Shown: positions 54,704 through 63,663, counted from the first letter of the stretch. The stretch: 64,000 nucleotides of DNA from Pacificimonas flava (GCF_000342165.1 NZ_AMRV01000001.1:62001-126000), one strand, 5' to 3'. Program-made: numbers and translations. Notes: generated by a model not told the origin, from the letters alone.

Positions 54704-55715
54704 GGCACTTGCGGTGTCGGGCGGTGAGCCGGCAAATCTCTCGGCGGCTCAAAAGGCAGCTGTGCTCCTGATGCTGGTCGGCGAGGAGGAAGCCTCCGCC
54801 ATGATCGGCGATCTCGGTCCGGCGGAAGTCGAAGCCCTTGGCCGCGCCATGGTCGAGATGTCGGACGTCGACCGCGCGACATCCATGCATGTGATCGAAG
54901 AGTTTATCGCGCATGCCGAGACCGGCATTGCGGTGTCGGGCGGTCTCGATTTCTTCCGCGGTGCGCTCAGCAAGGCGATGGGGGACGTGCGCGCGACAAG
55001 CGTCCTGCAGCGTGTGACTCCCTTTCAGGATCGCTACAGACTGCCGGGATCGGAATGGCTGTCCGCCGACGCGCTGCGGCAGATGATCGTCTGTCAGCAT
55101 CCGCAGGCTGCTGCCGCTTCGCTGACCTTGATTTCGCCCGCCCTGGCGGCGGATGTCATCCTGGGCATGGAAGAAGAACGACAGGTCGACATTCTTTACC
55201 GTCTGGCGATCCTGCGGGAACTGAAGGAGGAGGCTGTCGTGCTTCTCGTTCGTCACCTTGCGCCGGAGGGCGGCCAGGGTCTGGCGCTGCCCGTCTCCTC
55301 CATTCCCGGCAATGCGATGACGGTCGCGATCCTGAAATCCATGCCGGACGAGCAGAACCGGCCGCTCCTCGCCGCGCTGCGCAAGCGGGACGACATCGTC
55401 GGCAGCGAGATCGAGGAGAATATGCTGCGCTTCGAGGACCTGATGGAGATGCCGCCGCGCAGCCTGCAGCTTCTGATCCAGGCGATCGACCCCGACACGC
55501 TCGCCCGCGCGCTTCGCGGCGCACCGGAGGCGCTGGCGGAGAAAATCTACGCCGGTATGTCGACCCGCGCCGCGCAAACCGTTCAGGATGCGCTGAAGGG
55601 CAGGGGGGGCAAGGCTTCGGACATTGCCGAGGCGCGCACCGCCATCGTCAAGAGCGCGCGCACCATGGCCGAGAAGGGCGAGATCGAACTGGTCGAGGAA
55701 AAGGCCGATGTTTAA
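54696..55715 (+). CDS. fliG: flagellar motor switch protein FliG
   Basis: A 339-residue rotor protein. ATG 54696 lies within the end of fliF. The N-terminal domain has LSAAQKAAVLLMLVGEEEAS, the middle has LISPALAADVILGME, and the C-terminal torque domain has MFRFEDLMEM-like sequence (MLRFEDLMEMPPRSLQ) and EKIYAGMSTRAAQTVQD. It connects the MS-ring to FliM and the stators. It overlaps fliH by eight bases. Confidence 0.94.
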   Translation: MAEALAVSGGEPANLSAAQKAAVLLMLVGEEEASAMIGDLGPAEVEALGRAMVEMSDVDRATSMHVIEEFIAHAETGIAVSGGLDFFRGALSKAMGDVRATSVLQRVTPFQDRYRLPGSEWLSADALRQMIVCQHPQAAAASLTLISPALAADVILGMEEERQVDILYRLAILRELKEEAVVLLVRHLAPEGGQGLALPVSSIPGNAMTVAILKSMPDEQNRPLLAALRKRDDIVGSEIEENMLRFEDLMEMPPRSLQLLIQAIDPDTLARALRGAPEALAEKIYAGMSTRAAQTVQDALKGRGGKASDIAEARTAIVKSARTMAEKGEIELVEEKADV

Positions 55716-56400
55716 GTCCGCCCGCGCGGCGCAGTCCGATAAGGACGTGGACGGCGGAAGATCTTTCGAGGCACGGCCTGTTGCTGCCAAGGCCGATGGC
55801 GCATTTCGCGCGGGGCTGGGACCGAGCGCGGAGGACCTTCGCCGCGCGGTCGGCGAGACGTCTCCGGTCGGCGCGAAGCTCGCGGATCAGATTGCGCCGG
55901 ATGCGCATGCTGATGTTGTTGAGCATCCGGTTCCGCCGGTGGATGAGGAAACGCTTCGCGCGGAGGGCTTCGAAGCCGGACGAAAGGCGGCCGAACTCAG
56001 CCTGGGGGCGGAGCTCGATGCAGCACGGGCGATGATTGCAAAGCTGCAGACCGCCTTCGGCGATCAGCTCGACATCGACGGGGAACTGATTGCGCCCGAT
56101 CTTTCCCGCCTGGCGCTTTCCATCGCCGTGGCCATTGCGGGCGAGTTGCCGATCCATCTGCCGGAAACGATTTCCGTGCGCGTCGCCGCCGCACTCGCCG
56201 ACTTCAAGAAGGGGCGCATGCTGCCGGCGCTCCACATCAACCCTGCGGATGCGGCCTTTTTCGAGGCGGATGCTGGCCGGTTCGAACTGGTGATCGACGA
56301 GGAGGTGCAGCGAGGAGACTTTCGTCTGGCAAGCGGCGATGCCGAGTTGATCGACACCATCGCCGGTCGTCTGGAAGCGGCGCGGGACTGGCTGAAGTGA
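55708..56400 (+). CDS. fliH: flagellar export ATPase regulator FliH
   Basis: A 230-residue cytosolic protein. The N-terminal 90 residues are variable; the helical middle has EETLRAEGFEAGRKAAELSL. The C-terminal domain follows the FliH/HrpE pattern: LALSIAVAIAGELPIHLPET, ALHINPADAAFFEADAGR, and RGDFRLASGDAELIDTIAGR. FliH binds and controls the FliI ATPase. Its ATG overlaps fliG and its stop overlaps the fliI GTG. Confidence 0.88.
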   Translation: MFKSARAAQSDKDVDGGRSFEARPVAAKADGAFRAGLGPSAEDLRRAVGETSPVGAKLADQIAPDAHADVVEHPVPPVDEETLRAEGFEAGRKAAELSLGAELDAARAMIAKLQTAFGDQLDIDGELIAPDLSRLALSIAVAIAGELPIHLPETISVRVAAALADFKKGRMLPALHINPADAAFFEADAGRFELVIDEEVQRGDFRLASGDAELIDTIAGRLEAARDWLK

Positions 56401-57767
56401 GCGCCTGCGCCGACCCTGGAGATTTAGCGGCACCCTCGGCGACCGCGCTGATCCGGCAGCGGCTGCAGCATGCCTCCATCTCGCTGCCGCGTCTTGGCGC
56501 GCGTTCCAGCGGGCGGCTGCGGGCGTACGACGGAATGCTGCTACAGGCCTCCGGAATTTCCGCGCCGACCGGAACGCTTTGCCGGCTGACCGGCGGCGAC
56601 GGAACGACCATCGATGCCGAAGTCATCGGGTTTCGCGACGATAATACTCTCTTGATGAAGCTGGACGCCGAAGCAGCCGTCAGTCCCGACAGCCGCATTT
56701 CCGTCATCAGTTCCGACCCTTCTGTAAAGGTGGGTGATGAGCTTCTGGGCCGGGTTCTGGATGGCCGCGGCCGGGCGATCGATGGCGGGTTGCAGCCCGT
56801 GCCGACGGAAACGCAGCCGCTGCATGCCCGTCCGCGCAACCCGCTCGACAATCTACCCGTTTCGAAGCCGCTCGACGTGGGCGTTCGCTCGATCAACGCA
56901 CTTCTGAGCGTGGGACAGGGGCAGCGTGTCGGCATCATCGCCGGCTCCGGCGTCGGAAAGTCGGTGCTGCTGGGCATGATGGCGCGCTTCACCGCCGCGG
57001 ATGTCGTGGTCATCGGCCTCATCGGGGAGCGCGGACGCGAAGTCTCCGACTTTTGCGAACAGCATCTTCGCGGCGAGAGCGCGAAGAAGACCGTCGTGGT
57101 TGCGGTGCCGGCCAATCATTCGGCCGTTCTGCGCATTCGCGCGGCGGAGCGGGCGACCGCCATTGCCGAACATTTTCGCGACCGCGGCAAGTCGGTGCTG
57201 CTGATTCTGGACAGCCTGACGCGAGTGGCGCATGCGCAGCGGGAAATTGGTCTCGCTCTTGGCGAGCCGCCGACGACGAAGGGCTATCCGCCCTCCGTGT
57301 TCAGCCTGATCCCGAACCTGATCGAGCGCGCAGGCAATTCGCAAAGCGGCGGTTCCATCACGGCAATCTATACGGTGCTTGCCGATGGCGGTGACGTGGA
57401 GGGCGACCCGGTGGTGGATTCCGCCCGCGCCATCCTGGACGGGCATCTCGTGCTGTCGCGATCCCTGGCCGAGCGGGGGCAGTATCCGGCGATCGACCTG
57501 TCGAAATCCGTCAGCCGCGTCATGCGTGCGATCACCGGCAAAGCGCACAATGACCATGCCGGCGCGCTCCGCCGCAGCAATGCAGTCTATGAAGAGAATG
57601 CCGATCTGTTCACCCTCGGCGCCTACCAGCCAGGGGCGAACCCCGCACTGGACGATGCCGTGAAGCGGCGCGAACTGTTCGAAGCCTTCATGCGGCAGGA
57701 CGCCGAAACGCCGGTGACGTTCGAGCAGGCACAAGCCGACCTTGCCGTCGCGGCCGGGCCCCTGTGA
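56397..57767 (+). CDS. fliI: flagellum-specific ATPase FliI
   Basis: A 456-residue F1-beta-like ATPase of the flagellar type III export system. Walker A is GIIAGSGVGKSVLLGMMAR (about residues 180-198), followed by LIGERGREVSDFCE, the Walker B region VLLILDSLTRVAHAQREIGL, and the late SKSVSRVMRAITGKAHNDHA. It starts at GTG 56397, which overlaps the fliH TGA by four bases. A similar overlap joins it to fliJ. Confidence 0.95.
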   Translation: MSACADPGDLAAPSATALIRQRLQHASISLPRLGARSSGRLRAYDGMLLQASGISAPTGTLCRLTGGDGTTIDAEVIGFRDDNTLLMKLDAEAAVSPDSRISVISSDPSVKVGDELLGRVLDGRGRAIDGGLQPVPTETQPLHARPRNPLDNLPVSKPLDVGVRSINALLSVGQGQRVGIIAGSGVGKSVLLGMMARFTAADVVVIGLIGERGREVSDFCEQHLRGESAKKTVVVAVPANHSAVLRIRAAERATAIAEHFRDRGKSVLLILDSLTRVAHAQREIGLALGEPPTTKGYPPSVFSLIPNLIERAGNSQSGGSITAIYTVLADGGDVEGDPVVDSARAILDGHLVLSRSLAERGQYPAIDLSKSVSRVMRAITGKAHNDHAGALRRSNAVYEENADLFTLGAYQPGANPALDDAVKRRELFEAFMRQDAETPVTFEQAQADLAVAAGPL

Positions 57768-58174
57768 CCGGGTCGACAAAACTCGCGCGCCTGGCGAAAC
57801 TGCGCCGGATCGAAACGCAGCGCGCTGCGGACCGCCAGCAGACCGTGGACAGGCAACTGCGCCAGACGCAGGATCTCGAGCACCGTCTGACGACTCTGAT
57901 CGATGACTACGGGCATGTCACCGGACAGGTGTCGGCGCACGCGCTTTGCGCAAGTTCAGCGCAGCGCGACCGGCTGGTGAAGAACCGCCTCGTCACCCGC
58001 GAGCATGCCGCACGCCTTGAACATATGCTGGGCGCTGCGCGGCGGGAGGCCCTGAATGCCGAACGGCGGGAGCGGGTCCTGGGCGAGCTGATCGACGATA
58101 AACGGTCAGCGGAACAGCGCGAACGCGAGCGCAAGATCGATCTGGCGCGGATCGGAAAGCGGCGCCCCTCCTGA
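57764..58174 (+). CDS. fliJ: flagellar export protein FliJ
   Basis: A 136-residue protein that is almost entirely helical coiled-coil, rich in Arg, Gln and Leu (LARLAKLRRIETQRAADRQQ, then LEHMLGAARREALNAERRER). Position directly after fliI with a GTGA overlap, size and coiled-coil nature support FliJ, the stalk between FliI and FlhA. Primary-sequence conservation in this family is poor. Confidence 0.78.
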   Translation: MTGSTKLARLAKLRRIETQRAADRQQTVDRQLRQTQDLEHRLTTLIDDYGHVTGQVSAHALCASSAQRDRLVKNRLVTREHAARLEHMLGAARREALNAERRERVLGELIDDKRSAEQRERERKIDLARIGKRRPS

Positions 58175-58175
58175 C

Positions 58176-58191
58176 TGGCACGCTTGTTGCT
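58176..58191 (+). promoter_or_regulatory. sigma-54-like promoter of the fliK operon
   Basis: TGGCACG, four bases, then TTGCT, an almost exact match to the sigma-54 core, with GG and GC 10 bases apart. It begins two bases after the fliJ stop. The predicted start is near 58202, 33 bases before the fliK ATG. Confidence 0.88.
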
Positions 58192-58196
58192 GAGGT

Positions 58197-58218
58197 GATG
58201 GTTAAAACGTCAACCATC
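58197..58218. promoter_or_regulatory. perfect inverted repeat across the predicted fliK transcription start
   Basis: GATGGTT at 58197-58203 and AACCATC at 58212-58218 form a perfect 7-bp inverted repeat with an 8-base spacer. Being centred just after the predicted start, it could be an operator, or its right arm could be part of a short 5' hairpin. No protein is known to bind it. Confidence 0.45.
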
Positions 58219-58234
58219 GACGGAAAGTCGTCAC

Positions 58235-59785
58235 ATGCAGATCAGCTCCGCCCCGCGTATTGCGGACATGCTTTCCGGAAAGACCAGCGTGGCGAACGGG
58301 GCTGCGGAGGATTTGGCCGCGGACGGCATGGGCCCGACTGCGGAGGGCGGCGAAGGGGCGCCTGACGCGGACAGCTTCGCATCGCTGCTTTTGCGCTGTC
58401 CGCAGCAGCTTTCGGGGGGAAGCGCCAAAAAAATGACAGCGCGGTTCTCGCCCGTCGGTGAAAACGCCGATCCGGTTTCGAAGGACGGTACGCCGGACAG
58501 CGACGAAACTGACTCCCCCGGCGGAATAGAGTTGATCGCGGCGAACGTCGTCCCTCTAACGGAAACGGTCTCGCTGAAGGGATCGGAACTCGCAGCCGTA
58601 CCGGGCGGCAAGCAAAGCCCGTCTCCCACGGCACATATCGAGGCCGAGACCGCAAAGCTGGAGGCGGGCAAGGCCCTGAGTACTGCCGTGCTCGACGGGC
58701 GGCCTAATGGGAACGGCGCGGTGGCGGACTCGCAGGCAATGCAGCCTGAGCAGGCCAGCGCCCTCGCTGAGCAGGCCAGTTCCCTCGCAGGCCGCGCGGA
58801 CGCCGATGCCGTGAAGATTGCGGTTGCCGACCAGGTCGAAGCGGATCTGGATGCGGGGACCGGCGCAGCGCCTCCGACGGACATGCGGAAATCCGAAGCG
58901 CCCGCGCCGGTGTTCGCTCAACAGGATGTTACCGCGGCCGCAACCCCGGCGACCGAAGCCGGCAGCGAAACGATCGCAAGCGTTCAGCCTGGCATGCGTG
59001 CCGGCGGCAGGGTCTCGCAGCGCTCCGCTGGACTGCCCAGCAGCGCTTCACAGGACGCGCAGTCGGACCGCGGTGAGGCCGGAGATGCCCCGCCGGTAAC
59101 GACGCAGCGTCCGGCGGTTCAGACTTTGCCTCTGGCAGGCACCGATGCGGACGGTACAGGACAGGGCTCTGCAGGCAGAGACGCCGAAGCTCCGCTGTCG
59201 GCGCCAACCCCCGCAGGTTCGCAAGGCGCTTCAACCTTTTCGCTTGCCGGCGCGCCCTCGGCCCTGCCGGCCAGCAGTTCGGTGCCGCTTTCTGCTCTGC
59301 CGTCCTTTCCTGGGCCCGCGCCGTCAGGCGGTCCGCTTTCGGACGCTCAGCAGGCATGGGCGGACGAAACCAGCCAACACATCCTTCAAGAAATGGGCGG
59401 GCGCCGCGAAGCGAGTTTTCGGCTGACCCCCGCAAATCTCGGCACGCTGGAGGTCAAGATCGAACTCGATCCGGCAACTCCGCGTATCGAACTCGTCGTT
59501 CAGGACGAACGGGCACGCCAGCATCTGGCCGGTGCTCTCGACCGTCTTTCCGATCAGCTCGACACGCGTCTTGGCAATCAGGCGCAGGGGGAGCGGCAGA
59601 TGGCGGGCGGCGGACAGGGCGCCGCCGGCGGGCGCGAGCAGCAGCCGCAAGCCGATCCGCAGCTTGCCCGGCCGCAGCGTGAAGAGCGCGCTGCGTCGTC
59701 GGCTGCAAGCGCGCGCACTGCAACGATTCAGTCCAACGCAAACGGAAACGCAAAGGAGAGCGGGCGAGTAAGCCTGCTGGCATAA
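58235..59785 (+). CDS. fliK: flagellar hook-length control protein FliK
   Basis: A 516-residue protein. The first 370 residues are low-complexity and rich in Ala, Gly, Pro, Ser and Glu, as usual for the ruler region. The C-terminal hook-length domain (about 375-470) has RREASFRLTPANLGTLEVKI and VVQDERARQHLAGALDRLSD. It measures the hook and switches export specificity through FlhB. A sigma-54-like promoter precedes it. fliL follows after one base. Confidence 0.88.
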   Translation: MQISSAPRIADMLSGKTSVANGAAEDLAADGMGPTAEGGEGAPDADSFASLLLRCPQQLSGGSAKKMTARFSPVGENADPVSKDGTPDSDETDSPGGIELIAANVVPLTETVSLKGSELAAVPGGKQSPSPTAHIEAETAKLEAGKALSTAVLDGRPNGNGAVADSQAMQPEQASALAEQASSLAGRADADAVKIAVADQVEADLDAGTGAAPPTDMRKSEAPAPVFAQQDVTAAATPATEAGSETIASVQPGMRAGGRVSQRSAGLPSSASQDAQSDRGEAGDAPPVTTQRPAVQTLPLAGTDADGTGQGSAGRDAEAPLSAPTPAGSQGASTFSLAGAPSALPASSSVPLSALPSFPGPAPSGGPLSDAQQAWADETSQHILQEMGGRREASFRLTPANLGTLEVKIELDPATPRIELVVQDERARQHLAGALDRLSDQLDTRLGNQAQGERQMAGGGQGAAGGREQQPQADPQLARPQREERAASSAASARTATIQSNANGNAKESGRVSLLA

Positions 59786-59786
59786 A

Positions 59787-60275
59787 ATGGCTAAAACGCA
59801 AAACTCGGCAGACGCGGGCGCCGAAGCGCCGAAGAAGTCCAAGATGAAGCTGATCGTGTTCGGTCTGCTGGGGCTGGTGCTCGTCGGTGGTGGCGGCGCG
59901 GCGGGAGCCTATGTGTTCCTGAAACCCTCCATGGAGGCGGAACATGTCGAACCGCCAAAGACCTACGACTATTATCAGATGGAGGAGGCGTTCACGAGCA
60001 ACATCGCCGGTTCGCCCCGCCTGGTGCAGGTGAAGGTCGGTATCGGCAGCGACAAGGGGCCGCTGTTCTTCGACGAGGTCAAGAAACATGAAACGCCGAT
60101 CCGGGCCGCCATGCTCGCGCAGCTTGCGGAAGCTCCGCTGACCGATCTGACCAACGCAGAGGGTCGCACGGCTCTGGCGGAGGAAATGCGCGAGGCGACG
60201 AATGCACAACTGAAGAACCGGGGCGCGGAACCCGGCGTGACTGAAGTCTTCTTCACGGACCTCGTCATCCAATGA
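59787..60275 (+). CDS. fliL: flagellar basal body-associated protein FliL
   Basis: A 162-residue inner-membrane protein. It has a short cytosolic start (KKSKMKLIV), one membrane helix (FGLLGLVLVGGGGAAGAYVF, about residues 29-48), and a periplasmic domain with YYQMEEAFTSNIAGSPRLVQ. It aids the stators around the motor. The stop overlaps the fliM ATG by four bases. Confidence 0.9.
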   Translation: MAKTQNSADAGAEAPKKSKMKLIVFGLLGLVLVGGGGAAGAYVFLKPSMEAEHVEPPKTYDYYQMEEAFTSNIAGSPRLVQVKVGIGSDKGPLFFDEVKKHETPIRAAMLAQLAEAPLTDLTNAEGRTALAEEMREATNAQLKNRGAEPGVTEVFFTDLVIQ

Positions 60276-61180
60276 CAGAGGCGGCAGGCGATACGATGGC
60301 GGCGGTGCCGGAGGCGGTCGATCTCGGCGCGCTTCTCGTGCAGCGCGCGGAATCCGACGAGCGGACGCTGGTGCAGGATTTCTGCGCGGCGGTGCAGAAG
60401 CGCGTGGCGCTGCGGCTCAGCGATTTCGCCGGTCGGCCGCTGTGCGATCGCCTGATCGTCACCGAAGATGCCAGTCGGGGGACCGCAAGCGTCGTACGGC
60501 TATCCGTCAGCGGCACGTCGGAACCCTTCTATATTCTGGTGACGAACGTGCTGCTGAGCCGCATCTGCGCAGCCATCTTCAACGCCGAGGACAAGGAGAT
60601 CTTCGCGCCCGAACAGCCGGCGCGAAGCGATGTCACGCCGCTCGACCGGGCCATTGCCGACCGCGCGATCTCTGTCCTGACAGATGAGATGGCCGCGATG
60701 CTCGCATCGACGGGCGACTTTGCCATCAAGGGCCGCGATGGAAACATCTCGCGGCTGCCGCTCGACTTCTTTCACTTGCCCGTCAGCCATGTGCGCGTAT
60801 CGCTCGGACATGGGGCGGTCGAGGGAGCCGGTCCCGAACTCGAGATCCTGTGTCCCCGGCCCGTGGCGGCGTCCCTCGTCGAGACCGCGATGAAGCCGGC
60901 GCGCAAGGATGCGGCCGCCTGGCGCCGCAGTCTCTACGAGGCCGCGCTCGAAATTCCATTCCAGGTCGACGCCAATGTCGCGCAGCTGACCATGCCGATG
61001 AGCCGTCTGACCGGCCTCTCCGCAGGAAGCGAAATCCCAATCCAATCCGCCGACTTCGCCAATCTGGACGTCCAGGGCACCCGCATCGCCGCCGCCGAGG
61101 CAGGCGACCAGAACGGGCAGAAGGCGGTCCGCGTCCTGGCCTTCGAAACAGGCCAGAACATCGTTCCGGCAGGAAAGTAA
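60272..61180 (+). CDS. fliM: divergent flagellar motor switch protein FliM
   Basis: A 302-residue protein in the FliM position between fliL and fliN. The middle region (about 55-215) follows the CheC/FliM pattern in places, and the C-terminal SpoA-like part has FQVDANVAQLTMPMSRLTGL. The usual N-terminal CheY-binding motif LSQxEIDAL is absent; the protein instead starts with an Ala/Glu/Asp-rich stretch. It is also shorter than typical FliM (about 330 residues). Identity rests largely on gene order. It forms the C-ring with FliG and FliN. Confidence 0.78.
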   Translation: MTEAAGDTMAAVPEAVDLGALLVQRAESDERTLVQDFCAAVQKRVALRLSDFAGRPLCDRLIVTEDASRGTASVVRLSVSGTSEPFYILVTNVLLSRICAAIFNAEDKEIFAPEQPARSDVTPLDRAIADRAISVLTDEMAAMLASTGDFAIKGRDGNISRLPLDFFHLPVSHVRVSLGHGAVEGAGPELEILCPRPVAASLVETAMKPARKDAAAWRRSLYEAALEIPFQVDANVAQLTMPMSRLTGLSAGSEIPIQSADFANLDVQGTRIAAAEAGDQNGQKAVRVLAFETGQNIVPAGK

Positions 61181-61185
61181 GCATC

Positions 61186-61509
61186 ATGACCGATCAACCG
61201 GGAAAAACCGAATCCGTACTCGCTGCGGAGGCTGGCGCCACGAACATCAGCACGAAGCTGCTGGAGCGTATCAGCGTTCGCGTCAGCGTCGAACTGGGCA
61301 GCACGACTATGCGTCTTCGCGATCTTCTGGCCCTCGAGGAGGGCGGTGTCGTCGAGCTCGCAAGCAATTTCGACGAACCGCTTTCAATCTATGCGAACGG
61401 CGCGCTGCTCGGGCGCGGCGAAGTGGTGAAGTCGGGCGACCGGTTCGGTATCCGCTTTACCGAGATCAGCGACGCCGAAGAGCGTCTGCGCTCGTCGGAA
61501 GGCGCCTGA
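61186..61509 (+). CDS. fliN: flagellar motor switch protein FliN
   Basis: A 107-residue protein consisting mainly of one SpoA domain. Typical blocks are LLERISVRVSVELGSTTMRL, RDLLALEEGGVVELASNFDE, PLSIYANGALLGRGEVVKSG, and DRFGIRFTEI. ATG 61186 is five bases after fliM, with an AGGA upstream. It completes the C-ring. Confidence 0.92.
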   Translation: MTDQPGKTESVLAAEAGATNISTKLLERISVRVSVELGSTTMRLRDLLALEEGGVVELASNFDEPLSIYANGALLGRGEVVKSGDRFGIRFTEISDAEERLRSSEGA

Positions 61510-61513
61510 TCCC

Positions 61514-61804
61514 ATGGGCGAATATATTCTGCGCCTGATCATCCTCCTGCCGCTTGTCTGCGGTCTGGTGGTCGGCGCGCTGTGGCTGACGAAGAAGGTG
61601 CAGGACCGGACCGCCGGGCTGCGCGGCGGCGCGCGCACGGTGGCGCTCGAGGAAACGCTGTCGCTGACCCCGACGACCCGTCTTGCCGTCATATCGTTTC
61701 AGGGCGAGCGGATTCTGATCGCTCTTGGCAAGAACGGCGTGACCCCCCTCAGCCGAAAGGCGGACGCGGCCTTCTCGCTGCCGAACGAGGAGTCCGCCCT
61801 GTGA
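61514..61804 (+). CDS. fliO: flagellar biosynthesis protein FliO
   Basis: A 96-residue protein. It has one N-terminal membrane helix (LRLIILLPLVCGLVVGALWL) and a short cytosolic tail with VALEETLSLTPTTRLAVISF. The position between fliN and fliP, single helix and size are those of FliO, which helps assemble the FliP ring. Sequence conservation is low in the family. It overlaps fliP by four bases. Confidence 0.82.
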   Translation: MGEYILRLIILLPLVCGLVVGALWLTKKVQDRTAGLRGGARTVALEETLSLTPTTRLAVISFQGERILIALGKNGVTPLSRKADAAFSLPNEESAL

Positions 61805-62613
61805 TCCGGAGGCTGATCGGCGCGCTCGCCGCGCTGCTGCTGACGCTGACCATGCTGGCCGCGCCGGCGGCGGCACAGGACGCCGCGAGCGCACCCGCCA
61901 CCGCCACCGAGGCCGAGGGGGGCGGCCCCATCGAATTTGCCGCGGAGCTTCTGTCCGGAGACGAGGCGAGCACGGAGCGCGAGCCGCTATCCTTCTCGCT
62001 GCAGGTCCTCGTCCTGATGACGCTGCTGGCCGTGCTGCCCTCGGTACTTCTGATGATGACCGCCTTCACCCGCATCATCATCGTCCTGTCGATCTTGCGT
62101 CAGGCGCTGGGTTTGCAGCAGACGCCGCCGAACCAGGTGCTGGTCGGCCTCTCGGTCTTCCTGACCTTCTTCGTCATGGCGCCCGTCTTTTCCCAGCTGA
62201 ACCAGGACGTCTTCGAGCCGTATACGGCGGGGCAGGTAGCGATCGGTGGCGGTATCGAGCGTGGCGGCGAGATCATGCACGGCTTCATGATGGCGCAGAC
62301 CCGTGAGCGGGATCTGACCATGTTCGCCGACATGGCGGAGGAGGGGCCGTTCGCCCGGCCCGAGGACGTGCCGTTTTCGGTGCTTCTGCCGGCCTTCGTC
62401 ACCAGCGAGCTGAAAACCGCGTTCCAGATCGGCTTCCTGATCTTCCTGCCGTTCCTGATCATCGATCTGGTGGTGGCGAGCGTGCTCATGTCGCTTGGCA
62501 TGATGATGCTGTCGCCGACGCTCATCTCGCTGCCGTTCAAGCTCCTCCTGTTCGTCGCGGTCGACGGCTGGGCGCTCACGATGAGCTCGCTCGCCTCAAG
62601 CTTCACGGTGTAG
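61801..62613 (+). CDS. fliP: flagellar export gate protein FliP
   Basis: A 270-residue membrane protein. It starts at GTG 61801 (overlapping the fliO TGA) with a signal peptide ending near MLAAPAAAQDA. The family signature TAFTRIIIVLSILRQALGLQ is followed by QTPPNQVLVGLSVFLTFFVM and, late, LPAFVTSELKTAFQIGFLIF. FliP forms the core export pore with FliQ and FliR. The length is normal. Confidence 0.95.
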   Translation: MIRRLIGALAALLLTLTMLAAPAAAQDAASAPATATEAEGGGPIEFAAELLSGDEASTEREPLSFSLQVLVLMTLLAVLPSVLLMMTAFTRIIIVLSILRQALGLQQTPPNQVLVGLSVFLTFFVMAPVFSQLNQDVFEPYTAGQVAIGGGIERGGEIMHGFMMAQTRERDLTMFADMAEEGPFARPEDVPFSVLLPAFVTSELKTAFQIGFLIFLPFLIIDLVVASVLMSLGMMMLSPTLISLPFKLLLFVAVDGWALTMSSLASSFTV

Positions 62614-62617
62614 CCCG

Positions 62618-62884
62618 ATGTCAGCGGAAATCTCTGGCCTCGCCACGGAAATGCTGTGGGTGCTGTTCTTTATCATGCTGCCGGTCATCCTGCCGGCGCT
62701 GCTCGTCGGCTTGCTTCTCGGCATGGTGCAGGCGGCGACGTCCATCAACGAGATGACACTCAGCTTCGTGCCGAAGATCCTGATCGTCATGGTCTGCCTG
62801 GCGGTGTTCGGCGGCGCGATGATGGGTCTTCTCAGCGATTTCACGCTGCGCGTCTTCGAGACGATCCCGCTTCTGTCGCGATGA
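62618..62884 (+). CDS. fliQ: flagellar export gate protein FliQ
   Basis: An 88-residue protein with two membrane helices (about 15-37 and 50-72). It has the family blocks MLPVILPALLVGLLLGMVQA and ATSINEMTLSFVPKILIVMV. It is the smallest core export-gate subunit. It is four bases after fliP and overlaps the fliR ATG by four. Confidence 0.94.
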   Translation: MSAEISGLATEMLWVLFFIMLPVILPALLVGLLLGMVQAATSINEMTLSFVPKILIVMVCLAVFGGAMMGLLSDFTLRVFETIPLLSR

Positions 62885-63663
62885 CGCAGATCCTTGGCCT
62901 CGATGTGGAAGCGCAGTTCGTGGCGCTGCTGTTCGCCATGCTTCGTATCGGCGGCGCGTTCCTCGTTGCGCCCGTCTTCTCAGCGCTCGGCCTGCCCATC
63001 ATCGTGCGCGTGTCGCTTTCCGCCGCGATCGGTTTCATCGTCATCGGGGCTGCCGGCGTAACGCCGCCCGCCGATCCCCTGTCCCTCGTCGCGCTTGCCG
63101 CGGCGGTTCAGGAGGTGATGCTCGGCCTCGCCATGGGGTTCGTGTTGCAGGTCGCCTTTGCCGCGCCGCTCCTCGCCGGGGATTATATCGCCAACAGCAT
63201 GGGGCTCGGCTTCGCGTCGATGATGAACCCCCAGATGGGCGTGAACAGCCCGGTTCTGGCGCAGTTCCTGATGATCTTCACCGTTCTCCTGTTCCTTGGC
63301 ATGGACGGGCACCTCATTCTGCTGCGCGCCCTTGTCGACAGCTACGAGGTGCTTCCCATCGCTGGGGACTGGCTGACGGCTTCGCTCGGTCAGAACATCG
63401 CCTTGTTCGGCGCCATCATGTTTCGCGCCGGGCTGATGATCGCGCTTCCGGTCGGCTTTGCGCTGTTCGCCGTCAACATCGTCGTCGGCGTCATGACGCG
63501 AAGTGCGCCGCAGCTGAACATCTTCGCCGTCGGTCTGCCGCTGACGCTGATGATCGGCACCGCCCTTCTGGCGCTTCTGTTTCCGGGAATGACGGCCCTG
63601 TTCGAGGATGTCATCGAGGAGGGGCTGACGATGGTCACCGATATTTCCGAGGGGCGCTTCTGA
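62881..63663 (+). CDS. fliR: flagellar export gate protein FliR
   Basis: A 260-residue membrane protein with about six helices. ATG 62881 lies within the fliQ stop. Family blocks include VALLFAMLRIGGAFLVAPVF, ALAAAVQEVMLGLAMGFVLQ, and SMMNPQMGVNSPVLAQFLMI. FliR joins FliP and FliQ in the export gate. It overlaps the flhB ATG by one base. Confidence 0.94.
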   Translation: MTQILGLDVEAQFVALLFAMLRIGGAFLVAPVFSALGLPIIVRVSLSAAIGFIVIGAAGVTPPADPLSLVALAAAVQEVMLGLAMGFVLQVAFAAPLLAGDYIANSMGLGFASMMNPQMGVNSPVLAQFLMIFTVLLFLGMDGHLILLRALVDSYEVLPIAGDWLTASLGQNIALFGAIMFRAGLMIALPVGFALFAVNIVVGVMTRSAPQLNIFAVGLPLTLMIGTALLALLFPGMTALFEDVIEEGLTMVTDISEGRF

